Part shown: positions 12,421 through 23,257 of the stretch, piece by piece
Layout of the letters: every line of letters begins with the position of its first letter
Numbering within the stretch: position 1 is the first letter of the stretch
Origin: Anoplopoma fimbria
Taxonomy: Eukaryota > Chordata > Actinopteri > Perciformes > Anoplopomatidae
DNA: 64,000 bases
Reading direction: 5' to 3'
Assembly: GCF_027596085.1 (NCBI RefSeq)
Contig: NC_072456.1
Coordinates: forward strand, 23,642,218 to 23,706,217
Made by a program: the position numbers and the translations under genes
Notes under the pieces: generated by a model
Seen by the model: the letters and a program-made list of their open reading frames with translations, nothing else
The model's database searches: none
Told to the model about the DNA's origin: nothing

Positions 12421-12441
12421 TTCAGCACCACGGACAGCTCT
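12421..12441 (+). promoter_or_regulatory. RE1/NRSE (REST-binding) motif
   Basis: The left half-site is TTCAGCACC, followed by the canonical AC spacer and the right half GGACAGCTCT. Against the 21-bp RE1 consensus as I know it, only positions 19 and 21 differ. REST/NRSF binds such sites to silence neuronal genes outside neurons. The site lies about 2.5 kb upstream of the proposed first exon of a neural proteoglycan gene. The match is seen directly; binding and the target gene are inferred. Confidence 0.7.
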
Positions 12442-12609
12442 TTGGGTCTTGGGAGGCTAAAATGATGCACTACTTTCTTTTCCCCTTCAGTGACCTTCAT
12501 TACAACATCCCCTCTCAAGCATGAGTGTATTATGAGACAACGGGCCCATGGGCACAGACATGCAAAAGACACTAACATCTCTCATACACTAGGAGCAAAA
12601 CCAACAGAC
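12442..12609. other. Spacer between RE1 motif and minisatellite
   Basis: Contains CGGGCCCATGGGCACAGACA near 12541, which I recognise as the usual flank of the fish repeat that carries the following 21-bp minisatellite. No coding signal. Confidence 0.35.
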
Positions 12610-13290
12610 TTTATAGTTGTTAAGCCTCTTTTTGTTTTGTTTGTTGTTCGTTTTGTGTCTTGTTGTGGTCATTTTGTATCTTTGCGGTCGTTTTGTGTCT
12701 CTTTTTAGCTATTTTGGGTCTCTTTGTAGTCATGTGTTGTCTCTTTGTTGTCTCTGTATCTCTTTGCAGCTGTTTTGTGTCTGTTTGTTGTTGCTTTATT
12801 TCTCTTTGTGGCCATTTTGTGTCTCTTTGTAGTCAATGTGTGTCCGTTTGTGGTTGTTTTGCGTCTCTTTGTGGATCTTACCTTCCTTCTTTTGAACCTT
12901 TTCATAGCCATCTTGTGTCACTTTGCAGTCATTTTGTGTCTTTGTGGTGGTTTTGTGTCTCTTTGTAGTCAGTGTGTGTCCTTTTGTGGTGGTTTTTGTG
13001 TCTTCTTTTGCCCCTTTACTTCGTCTTTTTCTGTCTCTTTGTAGTCATTTTGTGTCTTTGTCATGATTTGTGTCTCTTTGTAGCAATCTTGCGTCTCTTT
13101 GTAGTCATTTTGTGTCTCTTTGATGCTGTTTTGTATCTCCTTGTGGTTGTTTTGCACATCTTAATAGTTGTTGTAAGTCTCTTTGTGGTCTCTTAATCTC
13201 TTTGCAGCTGTTTTGATGTCTCTTTGTAGTCATTTTATGTTTATTTGTGGTCATTTTGAGTCTCGTCCTGGTTGGTATATCTCTCCCAGA
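12610..13290 (+). repeat. 21-bp degenerate minisatellite
   Basis: About 30 imperfect tandem units built on TTTTGTGTCTCTTTGTAGTCA. Because 21 is divisible by three, all six frames stay open over long stretches and produce spurious ORFs of hydrophobic (FVSLCSH-like) or lysine/threonine-rich (KETQND-like) heptads. The flanks (GGGCCC motifs near 12543 and 13310-13340) suggest the array is part of a larger dispersed teleost element covering about 12535-13360. Confidence 0.85.
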
Positions 13291-14182
13291 GTGACATTTT
13301 GTAGGTGAAGCCTAGCAGGGCCCCTGGCTATTTGGGCCCCTTGGCCTGTGTCCAGTGTGTGTGTGTACAGTAATCAATTAATGCTCTTAAGTTATACAAA
13401 GTATACTGCTGGCTTATGGTGAAAATACTCTATGTTTTGTTAAACCAACAAAAAATAATGCAAGCAGCCCGAGCTCTGCTTAAAATATACAACTCTGCTG
13501 AACAAAGCGTTAATCTCCCAGTGCGCCGCTTGCCGTCTCGTGGGGGGTCATTATTCTTTATCTTCAACAAAGCGCCCTATGAATGTATACCAGCATCTTC
13601 TAAATGACTGTAGGCATCACACAGCAACCGCACTTTTTTTTTTTTTACACCAACCATAAGGATGTTTTTTATGTTAACTGCCATGCAAAGACCTACAACA
13701 CATAGGCAAGGCAAGGCAGGCCTCACTGTTCGTTTTGGGTCAACGAAAAATTCCACGTTTGCTTCTCAAGCCTGCCAACTAAATCCTCTGCAATTCGAGC
13801 ATTAGGGCTAATCTAATTTGATAGTCTAAGCCACATCAAGTAAACCTCAGGTCAATGCTACAAAGCCAAACAGTGTAATTCTATCCCTGAGGTTGTTAAT
13901 CACAGCCCTCAGACAAAAAAAAAAAAAAGCAAAATGGGATTATGGACCCGACAGTTGGGCTGAGATGCCAAATCATATTCTCTTCTAAACAAAACCCCTC
14001 CGTTCCTGTGTCATAAATTACAGCGTGGGATCCAGACTAATGGCTGTGTGGGTGTTGTGTCCCACATCAGATCATTTATCACCGCGAACAAACAATGACA
14101 CATCAGCGGGTCATCAGTCAGACGGACGCCCGTTAATTCACTTACAGCCATGAGGCGGTTTTGAATGAGGTTTTTTGGGGTA
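13291..14182. other. Noncoding, possible upstream regulatory DNA
   Basis: No exon recognised. 13480-13620 and 13780-14160 are free of simple repeats apart from short A or T runs, and carry several CTAAT, TAATT and TTAATCA cores. Their position 0.7-1.4 kb upstream of the proposed exon 1 makes them reasonable proximal enhancer candidates. This is position-based inference. Confidence 0.3.
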
Positions 14183-14295
14183 TTTGATGTTGTCAGATGC
14201 AAAACACTTCTGGTCTTTATGTCAACATCAGGACCAGAAGCACCCCTCCTCCCCCTCCTCCTCCTCCTCCTCCTCCTCCTCCTCCCTCCATCCCT
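14183..14295 (+). repeat. Tandem duplication, copy A, first part
   Basis: Matches 14742-14850 closely: TTTGATGTTGTCAGATGCAA, then CTTCTGGTCTTTATGTCAAC, CACCAGAAGCAC-like sequence and a (CTC)n tract. Its remainder continues at 14574-14640 after an inserted LINE end. The original tandem period was about 270 bp. Both copies lie immediately upstream of the proposed exon 1. Confidence 0.85.
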
Positions 14296-14573
14296 GAGCC
14301 TTCCTCTTAGCACTTATTGTATTCGTATTAGTTTGTTGCACTTATTGTATTCGTATTAGTTTGTTGTACTTATTGTATTCCGTATTAGTTTGTTTCTGTA
14401 CTTTTGCTCTGGTTTATGCTCTTAGATGCTTGTTTAAGAAAGGAGATGCACTTATGACTTCTGGTGACTAGTAGTTCTCTTGAATACCTATGTTGAATAC
14501 ACTTATTGTCAGTCGCTTTGGATAAAAGCGTCTGCTAAATGACTGTAATGTAATGTAATGTAATGTAAATGTA
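14296..14573 (+). mobile_element. 5'-truncated L2-like LINE, copy 2
   Basis: It begins with the last codons of the LINE ORF2 (GAGCCTTCCTCTTAG, ending in TAG) and continues with three units of an approximately 30-bp repeat (ACTTATTGTATTCGTATTAG-type) at 14311-14400. It ends with a perfect stem-loop CGCTTT-GGATA-AAAGCG at 14514-14530 and a (TGTAA)n tail. The GGATA pentaloop on a short stem is the conserved 3' signal described for the eel element UnaL2. A short direct repeat ATCCCT flanks it (14290-14295 and 14574-14579), consistent with target-primed insertion into copy A of the local duplication. Confidence 0.8.
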
Positions 14574-14640
14574 ATCCCTCTCCCTCTATTTGAATAGAGA
14601 GCCTGCGGAGCACCCTTTTGTTCAGTAGCGCTCAGCTGCT
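14574..14640 (+). repeat. Tandem duplication, copy A, second part
   Basis: The GAGAGCCTGCGGAGCACCC and TTCAGTAGCGCTCAGCTGCT stretches are repeated almost exactly at 14862-14906. An E-box CAGCTG is present in both copies (14634-14639 and 14900-14905). The next 100 bp (14641-14741) is the spacer between copies and shows nothing further. Confidence 0.85.
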
Positions 14641-14741
14641 AAATAAGAAAGTTGTTCAACAAATTCAGTGTTGTGTCAGGTTGCTCAAAGGCACTTGGAA
14701 CATCAGGAAATGGTTAAAAAAAGAAAGAAAATGAAGGTGAT

Positions 14742-14906
14742 TTTGATGTTTTTGTCAGATGCAAAAACTTCTGGTCTTTACGTCAACATCAGCACCAGAA
14801 GCACTCCTCCTCCTCCTCCTCCTCCTCCTCCCTCCCTCCATCCCTCTCCTGCTATTTGAGTGGAGAGCCTGCGGAGCACCCTTTTGTTCAGTAGCGCTCA
14901 GCTGCT
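14742..14906 (+). repeat. Tandem duplication, copy B
   Basis: The uninterrupted copy, including a (CTC)n tract at about 14804-14832. It ends at GCTCAGCTGCT. It abuts a GAG|GTGAGC splice-donor-like site (14912|14913) and the GC-rich segment proposed as exon 1. If the transcription start lies near here, the duplication has doubled part of the core or proximal promoter. Confidence 0.85.
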
Positions 14907-14959
14907 GGAGAGGTGAGCAGCACTCCGCTCATCCACACTCGTCTCCCGAAAGACACCGC

Positions 14960-14989
14960 ATGCAAAAAGAAGCGACACCGTGCCTCTGA
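14960..14989 (+). other. Possible upstream ORF 1 (9 codons)
   Basis: ATG at 14960 opens a frame reading MQKEATPCL and then stops at TGA. It matters only if transcription starts upstream of it. Translation is not shown. Confidence 0.2.
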
Positions 14990-15067
14990 CTCTCTCTCTG
15001 ACTTCCCCCAAAACCGAAAACCAACATCTGCATCGTTTGTGTTTTTTTCACCCGCACTTGCAAGGGA

Positions 15068-15122
15068 TTTTTTTTTTTTTTAATTTTTTTGTAATTTTTT
15101 TTTTTTTTTTTTTTTTTTTTTT
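15068..15122 (+). repeat. Poly-T tract
   Basis: A run of T with only three short breaks (AA, G, AA). It may be the tail of a reverse-oriented retroinsertion or simple slippage. It sits within the proposed exon 1. Confidence 0.95.
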
Positions 15123-15146
15123 GGTTCCATCCCCACGCGGCGTTGG

Positions 15147-15206
15147 ATGGTTTCGCTCCTCTTGTCTGCGGCGCTACACCACCTGCACCGCCTGCACCGC
15201 CTCTGA
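15147..15206 (+). other. Possible upstream ORF 2 (19 codons)
   Basis: ATG at 15147 opens a frame reading MVSLLLSAALHHLHRLHRL followed by TGA at 15204-15206, 64 nt before the proposed donor. In the proposed mRNA it would lie upstream of the true start codon in exon 2 and could lower its translation. A purine at -3 (G) makes the context moderate. Speculative because exon 1 itself is inferred. Confidence 0.25.
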
Positions 15207-15377
15207 CCGACGCTCGCTTCAGGGCTCCTGCATCGCTCCTACATTCCTGAGGACCGGACCTCACTTCCAGGTGAGGGCGAGTTGTTTAAGTTGCTCTTTT
15301 TATTTATTTATTTTTTTAGCATTTACATTTTGACTGAAATATTTGAAGACAAAGTCCATTTAACGTTGTTGTAGACA

Positions 15378-15404
15378 GAAAAAAAAAAAAAAAAAAAAAA
15401 AAAA
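15378..15404 (+). repeat. Poly-A tract
   Basis: Twenty-seven consecutive A residues about 110 bp into the proposed intron 1. No retroposed body is recognised next to it. Confidence 0.95.
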
Positions 15405-16785
15405 GGAGGTTTGCAAGCTTATGATCTCCACAGTCGGTGATGGATCGGAGATGAGCTTGTCAATACTGTTCAGAGACAAAGATCTGTGGCTGTGATCAGA
15501 ATTACAGGTGCACTATAAAGACAGCAGTGTAGCTATGATAAGAGTATGATTCATTCACTTCTTAAATCACTTTATTCTGCTCTGGTTAATGCTTACACGA
15601 GGCTGCATTTTAGAAAAATGAACAGTTTTTGCCGTGTTGGAAATGTATTTAGAATTTATAAAAAAAAACCTTTGTTATCTTTTTTTTAATTTCAATGATT
15701 ATTCATCATCCCACAAACCGACCCAAGGAAATCAGAATTTCTATAGGAAACATAAAATCTACTGTAGTCTTGCCATAGTGTACCCCTTTTGTCATTTTCC
15801 TGTCCGTTTGCATGATGTCATGATTCTCCAATTATGCTGCATCTATTAACAAGTAATACATGTATCAGGCTAAAGTATCATTCCCCCTTTTTTCCCCCAC
15901 ACTTTGCGAGCTCCTAATGTTGAGCAACTTCAACAAAGATATTCAGCCTGACAAGCACACTGTAGGATTTGGCTCTGTGTGACCATCATCACCTCTTGTC
16001 TTCCTGCTTTAAGCCTCCAGGTGAGGCAGATGGGGACGGAGGGAGCAGTTGGCTCGGGGTAAAGTCGATAGGCAAAGCAGCCGGGGCTGACAGGGCTGTC
16101 AGCGGACCAGAGAGGGAAACCCGAGAAATGATCTTGGATGGCACTAAACCTCAAATGGGTCCCTCAATTATGTCTGCTGGAGGGAACTTTGCTGCCTCGC
16201 AAACAGCCCCTCAAACTGAGGTCTGAACAGCTGTATTTACGGGCGATCTCCCAATGAGGGATGTTGGCGAGGTCAGAAAAAGAAAACAATGTCCGACTTT
16301 TGCTTTTGGTCTGCTCGTCTTCATTCTCCGAGTGTATGGCAGGGTGTCAGTTAGAGGATGGCAGCGAGGGTAGGAGCGGAGTTGCTCAGGGCCCCCCGGG
16401 GAAATTAAGCAGAGATTCAGCCGAGCAGTTTGTGAAATGGTTACCAGTCTCTCTCTCTCTCATTCCCTCCCTTGCTCTTACTCTCTGCTAGCCTCCCATT
16501 CTGTGTTGCTCTCAATGCACCCTGTCTTACCTATCTGCAAGCTGTCTTTGGCAGAATTGATCCCATGTTCCTTCTCTCTGATATATCGTCCCTCCCAGCC
16601 TCCCGTATTCCCACATGAGTGCCATCCTGTATTTGGCCTCAGTGTTGGCAGATCCATAATGTGCCTGGAGCTGACACAGAGATCGGAAAACACCCAGCTT
16701 CATTTTCATTCTGTGACTGACCGTAGATAAAATGTTCCCCTTCTCACTGGCTGAGGAGCCATGTGTATGCCTTTATGTATTTGTG

Positions 16786-16786
<1 letters not shown>

Positions 16787-16864
<78 letters not shown>
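16787..16864 (+). repeat. (TG)n microsatellite
   Basis: About 39 uninterrupted TG units. It produces spurious cysteine/valine and histidine/threonine ORFs on the two strands. Confidence 0.97.
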
Positions 16865-16865
<1 letters not shown>

Positions 16866-19011
16866 TTGAGCTGCTGTTCACCTTCGCTGCCACTTCCCCA
16901 AATTGTGTTAGTGAACTATCAGCTCCTGTTGCTCTAATAGGATGTGGCTCCACATTTAACCCCTCTTTTAAGTCATTCTGCTCCTCTCTGCCTCTTGCGC
17001 TCTCATGCATATTGCAGAAAGTCTCCGTGTTTGTCTTTCTGACTGTCTCCCCTCCCTCCCACCTTCTCACCCGTCTGTTTTTCTTTCCCTCGTCTCGCTC
17101 CGCTTGGATTCTATCACTCCTGCGCTGGATCCTTCAGGGGTTCTGCTGTTAACGCCATTGTTCTCAGAAGAGGTGTTCCTTTCTGCGCCATTACCAGTTC
17201 ACTGCCCCCATTTTCACATCCTCTGTGTGATGAGGCGTCACAATGGACGAACAATGTGCCTTTTAGAGCGAGGTTCACTGCTTCACGGTGGCTCTGCTCC
17301 AACTGTGGTCAAGGCCAAAAGGCAGTTTGGAGACCTCCGGAGAAAGACAGAATGGAAGCAGGATGAAAGAAAGAGAGGGAGGTAACAGACCGGGATGGTT
17401 TTAACATAATTATCTGCTCTTTGCACAAGGTTGTGTTGTCACATGTTTCAATAATGCGCCTTTTCCGCCTTGCTACGCTCAGCGTGGTGCAGACACTTGT
17501 AGCGGAACACGAGAATGGGCGAGAATTCAATTTTTTGCACTTGAGCATTGTCCAAGCAAGGGAATGGGAAACTGTGAAGTTTGCAAATGTAAGACATTAA
17601 TATTCCCACAATTAACCTTCTGCCACGCTCAAAACAAACACAGCCACCCTGGCTTCGAGATGAAACGAGGGAGTTCTGCCAAGCAACAGCCTAGTATCAG
17701 CACGGAGGATCTGTCGGCTTCTGTTAGGATGGTTTGACTGGTCGAAGGCCTCCAGCTACAAATCCCATAGTTGGAGGTGTGTGGTGCTATGAGTCAGTTG
17801 TGCCGCTTTTGGCTAATGGCTTTAATCCCTCCAATTCTACAGTGGAATAAGAGATATGTATTATTGCGTGTGTGTCTTTGCTTGAAGTTCGGCGCCGTCG
17901 GCTCATTGTACGTGTTACAAATGGATGTAGCTGCTTTTGTCTGCAGTGGAAGAAGGAGTAGGAGGGATGCATTGAGATTCCTGCAGAGAGAGACTAATTC
18001 ACAGTCTTAGATAACCCTGATCCAATTAAGCAGGGAAAACACTCACACCAGCCTGTACACACATTGGGCTCTGTTCGTATGAATGATCAAGAGGGAGCTT
18101 TGTGGTGTCTGTTCAAGTTCAGGATTGGTCTGTGGTCATGTGTTAAGGCAGTGGAGCCTGTAGTTCATCTTTTAAGGCTGGGTTCCACTTGGCACCTCCG
18201 TTCCCCCGCCGGTCACCGGGCCCGTTTCATCGGCTTAATGAAGGTTGTACCTTTGCCTACCGGAGGACGTCAATCTTCTTGATCGACCCCCCCCCCCCCC
18301 CACCCCCGTGCGTCCTTCCACTCCTCCCAATCTGACACGCCGCCGAAGCAGATGGAGCAGAGCCTAAGTGGGCCGCAGCTAGCTTTGCCTTGGCTAATGA
18401 TTTAATAGTCTGGCATTAGCCATATTGAGCTAGCCAGCGCACCCAGAGCCAAGCAAACGAGCAACGCAGCTGGGCCAATCATGGCCAGTGGCGGAGCAGA
18501 CAAAGCCCGGGAGGCACAGAGGCAGAACAAAAAAAAAAAAAAAAAAGGTAGTTTAGCACAATCCCTCCAGACGCACCTCGTGAATATTCATCAGAGCCCC
18601 CCAACACCCCAAAGCCAACTCTGCACCCCTCTCCCACCAAATGTATTATTCAAAGGAAGCATTTTCCCTATTAAATACTATAAATAAATAACGACATCTG
18701 GTAACAGTTTTTGTCTGCTGAATTAATGACAGGGACACTGTGGAGTATCTTCCAGTGATTGGAGGGGGGGGGTCAGCTACCCTTCCTCTGCTGGCCTTTC
18801 CTTTGTCTCACCACTTGGTTGCGACGCCTCCTTTGTTAGAAGTCAGGTGGCTTGTCAGTAGATCTGAATTGGATTGCGTCTCCATCAGTCGCCTCCACTC
18901 TGAAGGAGCAGCGAGCAGCGTACAGCTGTTTGTTTGAACATGATGCTGGTGTTTTCCTGTCTGAGTCAATCCTCAGTAGAAGGAAAGCTCCCTGTGGGCC
19001 CTTTATGTGGT

Positions 19012-19030
19012 TTCAGCACCGGACAGCTCT
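19012..19030 (+). promoter_or_regulatory. RE1-like motif with compressed spacing
   Basis: TTCAGCACC is directly followed by GGACAGCTCT. Both half-sites are identical to those of the motif at 12421, but the 2-bp AC spacer is missing. It lies about 3.7 kb inside the proposed intron 1. REST is known to accept some altered spacings, mostly longer ones, so binding here is uncertain. It may be a decayed or low-affinity RE1. Confidence 0.4.
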
Positions 19031-20341
19031 GGAAGCATTGTCTGTTTAGTCTGTCTCATAGTGTCTCTTCCCGTTGGTAAACAGAAACTCGAAAGGGCGC
19101 ATCTTGAAACTCGGTGAAGGGACTCAAAGATGCGTCGCTCACGGATATCAAATACATGTTGGCATCATTGTTGTGCAGACTCTTTCTGTCACACTCTGAT
19201 GAACAGGAAGTGCTTGAGAAGCCTACAGATGGCCAAACGTTTTCCAACCCTTGTGTGCCGCCTTTTTCCCCCAAAGGAGAAGCGCATTGTGCTGCGTGTT
19301 CAATTATGATTTGTCAAGGTACAAAAGAATCCCACGCATCTGAGGAAAATGGGAACTAAAGCTCGAGGAAATTACGACATAAGTGGGGTAGAAGAAGAGA
19401 AACGTAAGCCATTGTTACTGAGAGGGATTTCTGCGTGTCGTCCTCTACCTCACCCTGCCTGCCTGGATTCAACACAGCAGGGCTCTTTCATGAAGCCGAG
19501 GCATCAGTTTGATACTTATAAAGCGCCGCTTGCCAATCGGAGATCTAGCTCTAGGGTTGCCGAAACCAATCACATGGATTTACGGGAGTGAATATCCAAG
19601 TTGTATAATTAATTTCATCCAGGTCCCTTGCGACCAGGTCGGGCTGATCCACTACTTCCTGTTTTGTGTGATGGCTTTGTTCATGCGTGGTGGGGTTTTT
19701 GTATGTGCGTGAGTGCAGTATTTGCTGTTGATATTGGTTAATAATTTTAGTCACACAAAGTAAGACACAATGTGACTCTACCTCCTTTGTGTTATTCCCA
19801 GGAAATTCTGAATGGTGAACACCAAAAGAGCATTACACAGAGAATGCCTCAGTGCATAATTTCTGTAATTTCTGCCTTCAAAAGGTTTGTTGTTGCTATA
19901 TTTTTGTTGTCTGAAAGAAAAAAATCAGTTGTGCTTTTTATTCCAACCAGGAAAAAAAAACAAGTTTCTCTAATCCTCCCCTCTGTCTCCCTGTAGGCGC
20001 AGAGCTGTGAATCATTTATTTTTTCCTTAAAGCTTTTTATTGTTGTGGTAATTCTGCCTTTTAATGTTTTTCACATCACTCAATTTCATTTCATGATCAT
20101 GCCGCTTCTTACATTTTAATAAAAACAGATGCCGGCAGACACATCCAATAGTTATCACTGAAAAAACAAAAATGTCAACCTCATGGTGGCGCTGGAGGAA
20201 AAAAGTCAGGATAACCAAAGGTATTAGGATTCTTCCCATGGGGACCATGAATGTCTGAAGCCAACTGACAGGTACCAGCAAATATTCTCCTTCAGAGGTT
20301 TGGCTCTGTAGGTGTATATATGTATGGTTGTTTGTGTGCAC

Positions 20342-20822
<481 letters not shown>

Positions 20823-21192
20823 ATGCGTCTCTCCTCTTAATACTTTACGTTTTTAAGTTTCCATCTATTCCTCTGTCTCTCTACAATAAGCGGCAGTGAA
20901 ATAATGAAGTGTTAGCCAGTCCCAACCAGGCTTTAATTCCTCACTCAAATTTCACTTCATCTCTCCCGTGCAGCTTGGGGGTGCTGAATGAAAAAACGGG
21001 GACACAATCAAATTGATTCTAATATGGAATTTGCGAGGCTCATAGCGGGTCAGATGTCCTTCCAGTAGAGTCGCTGGTCGTTTTGCAGTCCGTAATAAGA
21101 TTGCCAATGCTCCACCAAAGCGGTTTTTACATGGAGCTATGAAGCGTGCTGCCTTCAAAGCTCAGAGGCATTAGAGTCGATGGTAGAAGTGA

Positions 21193-21224
21193 GTGTGTGT
21201 GTGAGTGTGTGTGTGTGTGTGTGA
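21193..21224 (+). repeat. (GT)n-rich microsatellite
   Basis: Imperfect GT repeat with GA interruptions. Confidence 0.9.
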
Positions 21225-22110
21225 GGGGGGAAACAGATGTTCAGGTGTGTATGTGTGAGCAAGTGAGTGCTTGGAACTTTTACTGAAGGACCGTAGCTAA
21301 TGTGGGACTTAGTTCGTAAACGGACCAACTATTTTTAAAGAGGAAGGACATTTATTTTGCCAGTGTTTCTCGCATTGTTCACAAGAAAATTGCATTTTGA
21401 AAGTGCAATTTCTATTCAAATTGCTTTTGCTGCATTTTGTCAACGCGGAGCAAGCAAAGGAATATAAAAAAACCCCCAATTGTTTGCTTTCTAAATCAGC
21501 CACCCGGTCAGCCCGACTGAATACGGAGGTCGCTTTTTGTGGTTGCATATTTTTATGCACCATGCAGTTAAACAATTACCATTCTGGGGGCTTTGTGCAG
21601 ACGCTCCACGGACAAATCCCCCTCTCTGGTTGGAGTATAGCGTCTCTGCTCTGCTCTGGCAAATTCAAAATGAACTGCCGGAGTGGTTACCAGCTCTTAT
21701 TTGTAATTAAGTGTCACGCCGCGAAATTAATGGAGAAGGAAATAAGTTGTGGAAAATGCAGAAAATAAAGAGACGTCGCCGCAGTCACTCAATCATGAGT
21801 CAGTCAAGAATGCTATTAATCAGCCGCTGTGTTGTGCGTGACAGTGTGTTCTCTGTTCCTGTGTGTTTATTTGAAGCGTTCACATCTGCTTTCGTCCTGA
21901 TGGGGGGTGGGCTTTCTGCATCCTCTCTTGCCTCCCTGGACCCTTGATAAGGTTAAACCACGACAAACCATATGTCCCCTTTGTGTCCTTTCTCTGGGCT
22001 TTTCCCCTCAGCTGTAATTAGTGAGGTTGTCTGTCCGTCTGTGTGTCTTGGTAATTCCCTTTGGTGAGCAGAGCTGGGGCCCTCCGGTTTGCTCCCGGAC
22101 CTCTTTGGCC

Positions 22111-22687
22111 GTGGTTACACTTGTCTTTTCAACACGACTTTTGTGATCACATGCGCCAGATCAGAACTCATCTGTGCTGCCTGATCAAATAGTGTTCGGA
22201 TACATTTTGTGGTCAAAGTAGTGGCTGTAAAACGGTGGATAAACCGTTATTATTATTATTTTTGGTGCTTACTCTTTCCCTCTATAGTACGAGTTGACTT
22301 TTTAATTGAAGGATAGCTGCTAACAAAGCTCCGCTAACTCCGTGTTAAACACATTTTCTTAGAATTTCTTCACAAACAAAGTCCCCTGATATTTTTTGGG
22401 ATTTAAAAGCGATTCTTTTGTAGCAGCAAAATCTGGAAATATTGCGTTTAAATAAGCAGAAACTAAACAGGATTATTTTCCCTTTGCTCTCCTCGGGAGA
22501 CGAACTCCCGTGTTAGGCGAAGATGATGGAGAAGTTTGATAAGTTGTACCCACATGTCGTCCAAATTCAATGCGAGCAATGACACCCTCACATGAGGGTC
22601 TGGCTAATCGGATCCCAATGCGAGCAAGATCTGATCTCAGAGCGTATAGACGACGCAGATCTCATTGCAAAGAGGAGTGTAAACCGC
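22111..22687. mobile_element. MITE-like element with inverted ends
   Basis: The left end GTGGTTACACTTG and right end GAGTGTAAACCGC are near-inverted copies. Internal landmarks are GATCACATGCGCCAGATCA, GATACATTTTGTGGTCAAAG and, near the right end, GGATCCCAATGCGAGCAAGA. I recognise this combination as a common non-autonomous teleost DNA element. It has no transposase and no family assignment. Confidence 0.6.
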
Positions 22688-23221
22688 GACTTTTGATGAG
22701 TTTAGCAACTGCTCTCAGAACTGTTTCTGGCTGTGGATGCCTGACACTTGGCCTGTGTGTGTTTCTCTTTCTCTCTCTCTCTCTCTGTTTGTGTGTGTTT
22801 GTTTGCTAGCTTCGTCGGAGAACACTGCTATCCCCTACGGTCCAGCTCTGTGCTCAGATTGATTGGGGGGCCCGCTGTCTGTGATGGATTATTCTCCGCA
22901 CTGGACTAGTGGCTTAGCTGTTGATCACTGACCACTGTCTGTCACCGTGTTGGGGGTGTCTGTAGCTGCACCTGATAATCATTGTTTTTACTCTGCCTCT
23001 TCTTATCTGTGCTGCTCCGTCCAGCAGTTACATTAGTGCCCCATCGCCTCAGTTCAGAGCGGCAGATAAAAAATAATAACATTTATTTTATTTGAAGGTG
23101 TAATTGTAGAAAAATGCCTCTCTCTGCTGATGCCCTTTTCTGTGCTTTTAATGTACGCTGCGACGCTCGCTTTCATAATGCTCCACTGCCCACTTGCTGG
23201 CTGATTTTTGTCATGCCCATC

Positions 23222-23224
<3 letters not shown>

Positions 23225-23253
<29 letters not shown>
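23225..23253 (+). repeat. (CA)n microsatellite
   Basis: About 14 CA units. Confidence 0.95.

Positions 23254-23257
<4 letters not shown>

Larger units (their letters stand above)
14907..15270 (+). other. ncan: Proposed noncoding exon 1 of ncan
   Basis: The stretch 15122-15270 is GC-rich and non-repetitive, and ends at a strong donor CACTTCCAG|GTGAGG (15270|15271). Lectican genes usually have a noncoding first exon followed by a very long intron before the signal-peptide exon, which fits the position. The 5' boundary is not defined. A 50-nt nearly pure T tract at 15068-15122 lies inside and may instead mark a start downstream of it. An alternative earlier donor, GAG|GTGAGC, is at 14912|14913. 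No TATA box is evident. Transcript data are required; this is inference. Confidence 0.4.

Noticed and set aside
12610..13290. Regularly spaced repeats resembling a CRISPR array
   Set aside because: The units are contiguous and degenerate, without spacers, and the genome is a vertebrate's; it is a minisatellite.
14929..15333. Two overlapping ORFs with poly-K or poly-F stretches near the proposed exon 1
   Set aside because: They translate the T/A tract. The + strand frame crosses the splice donor and lacks a domain.
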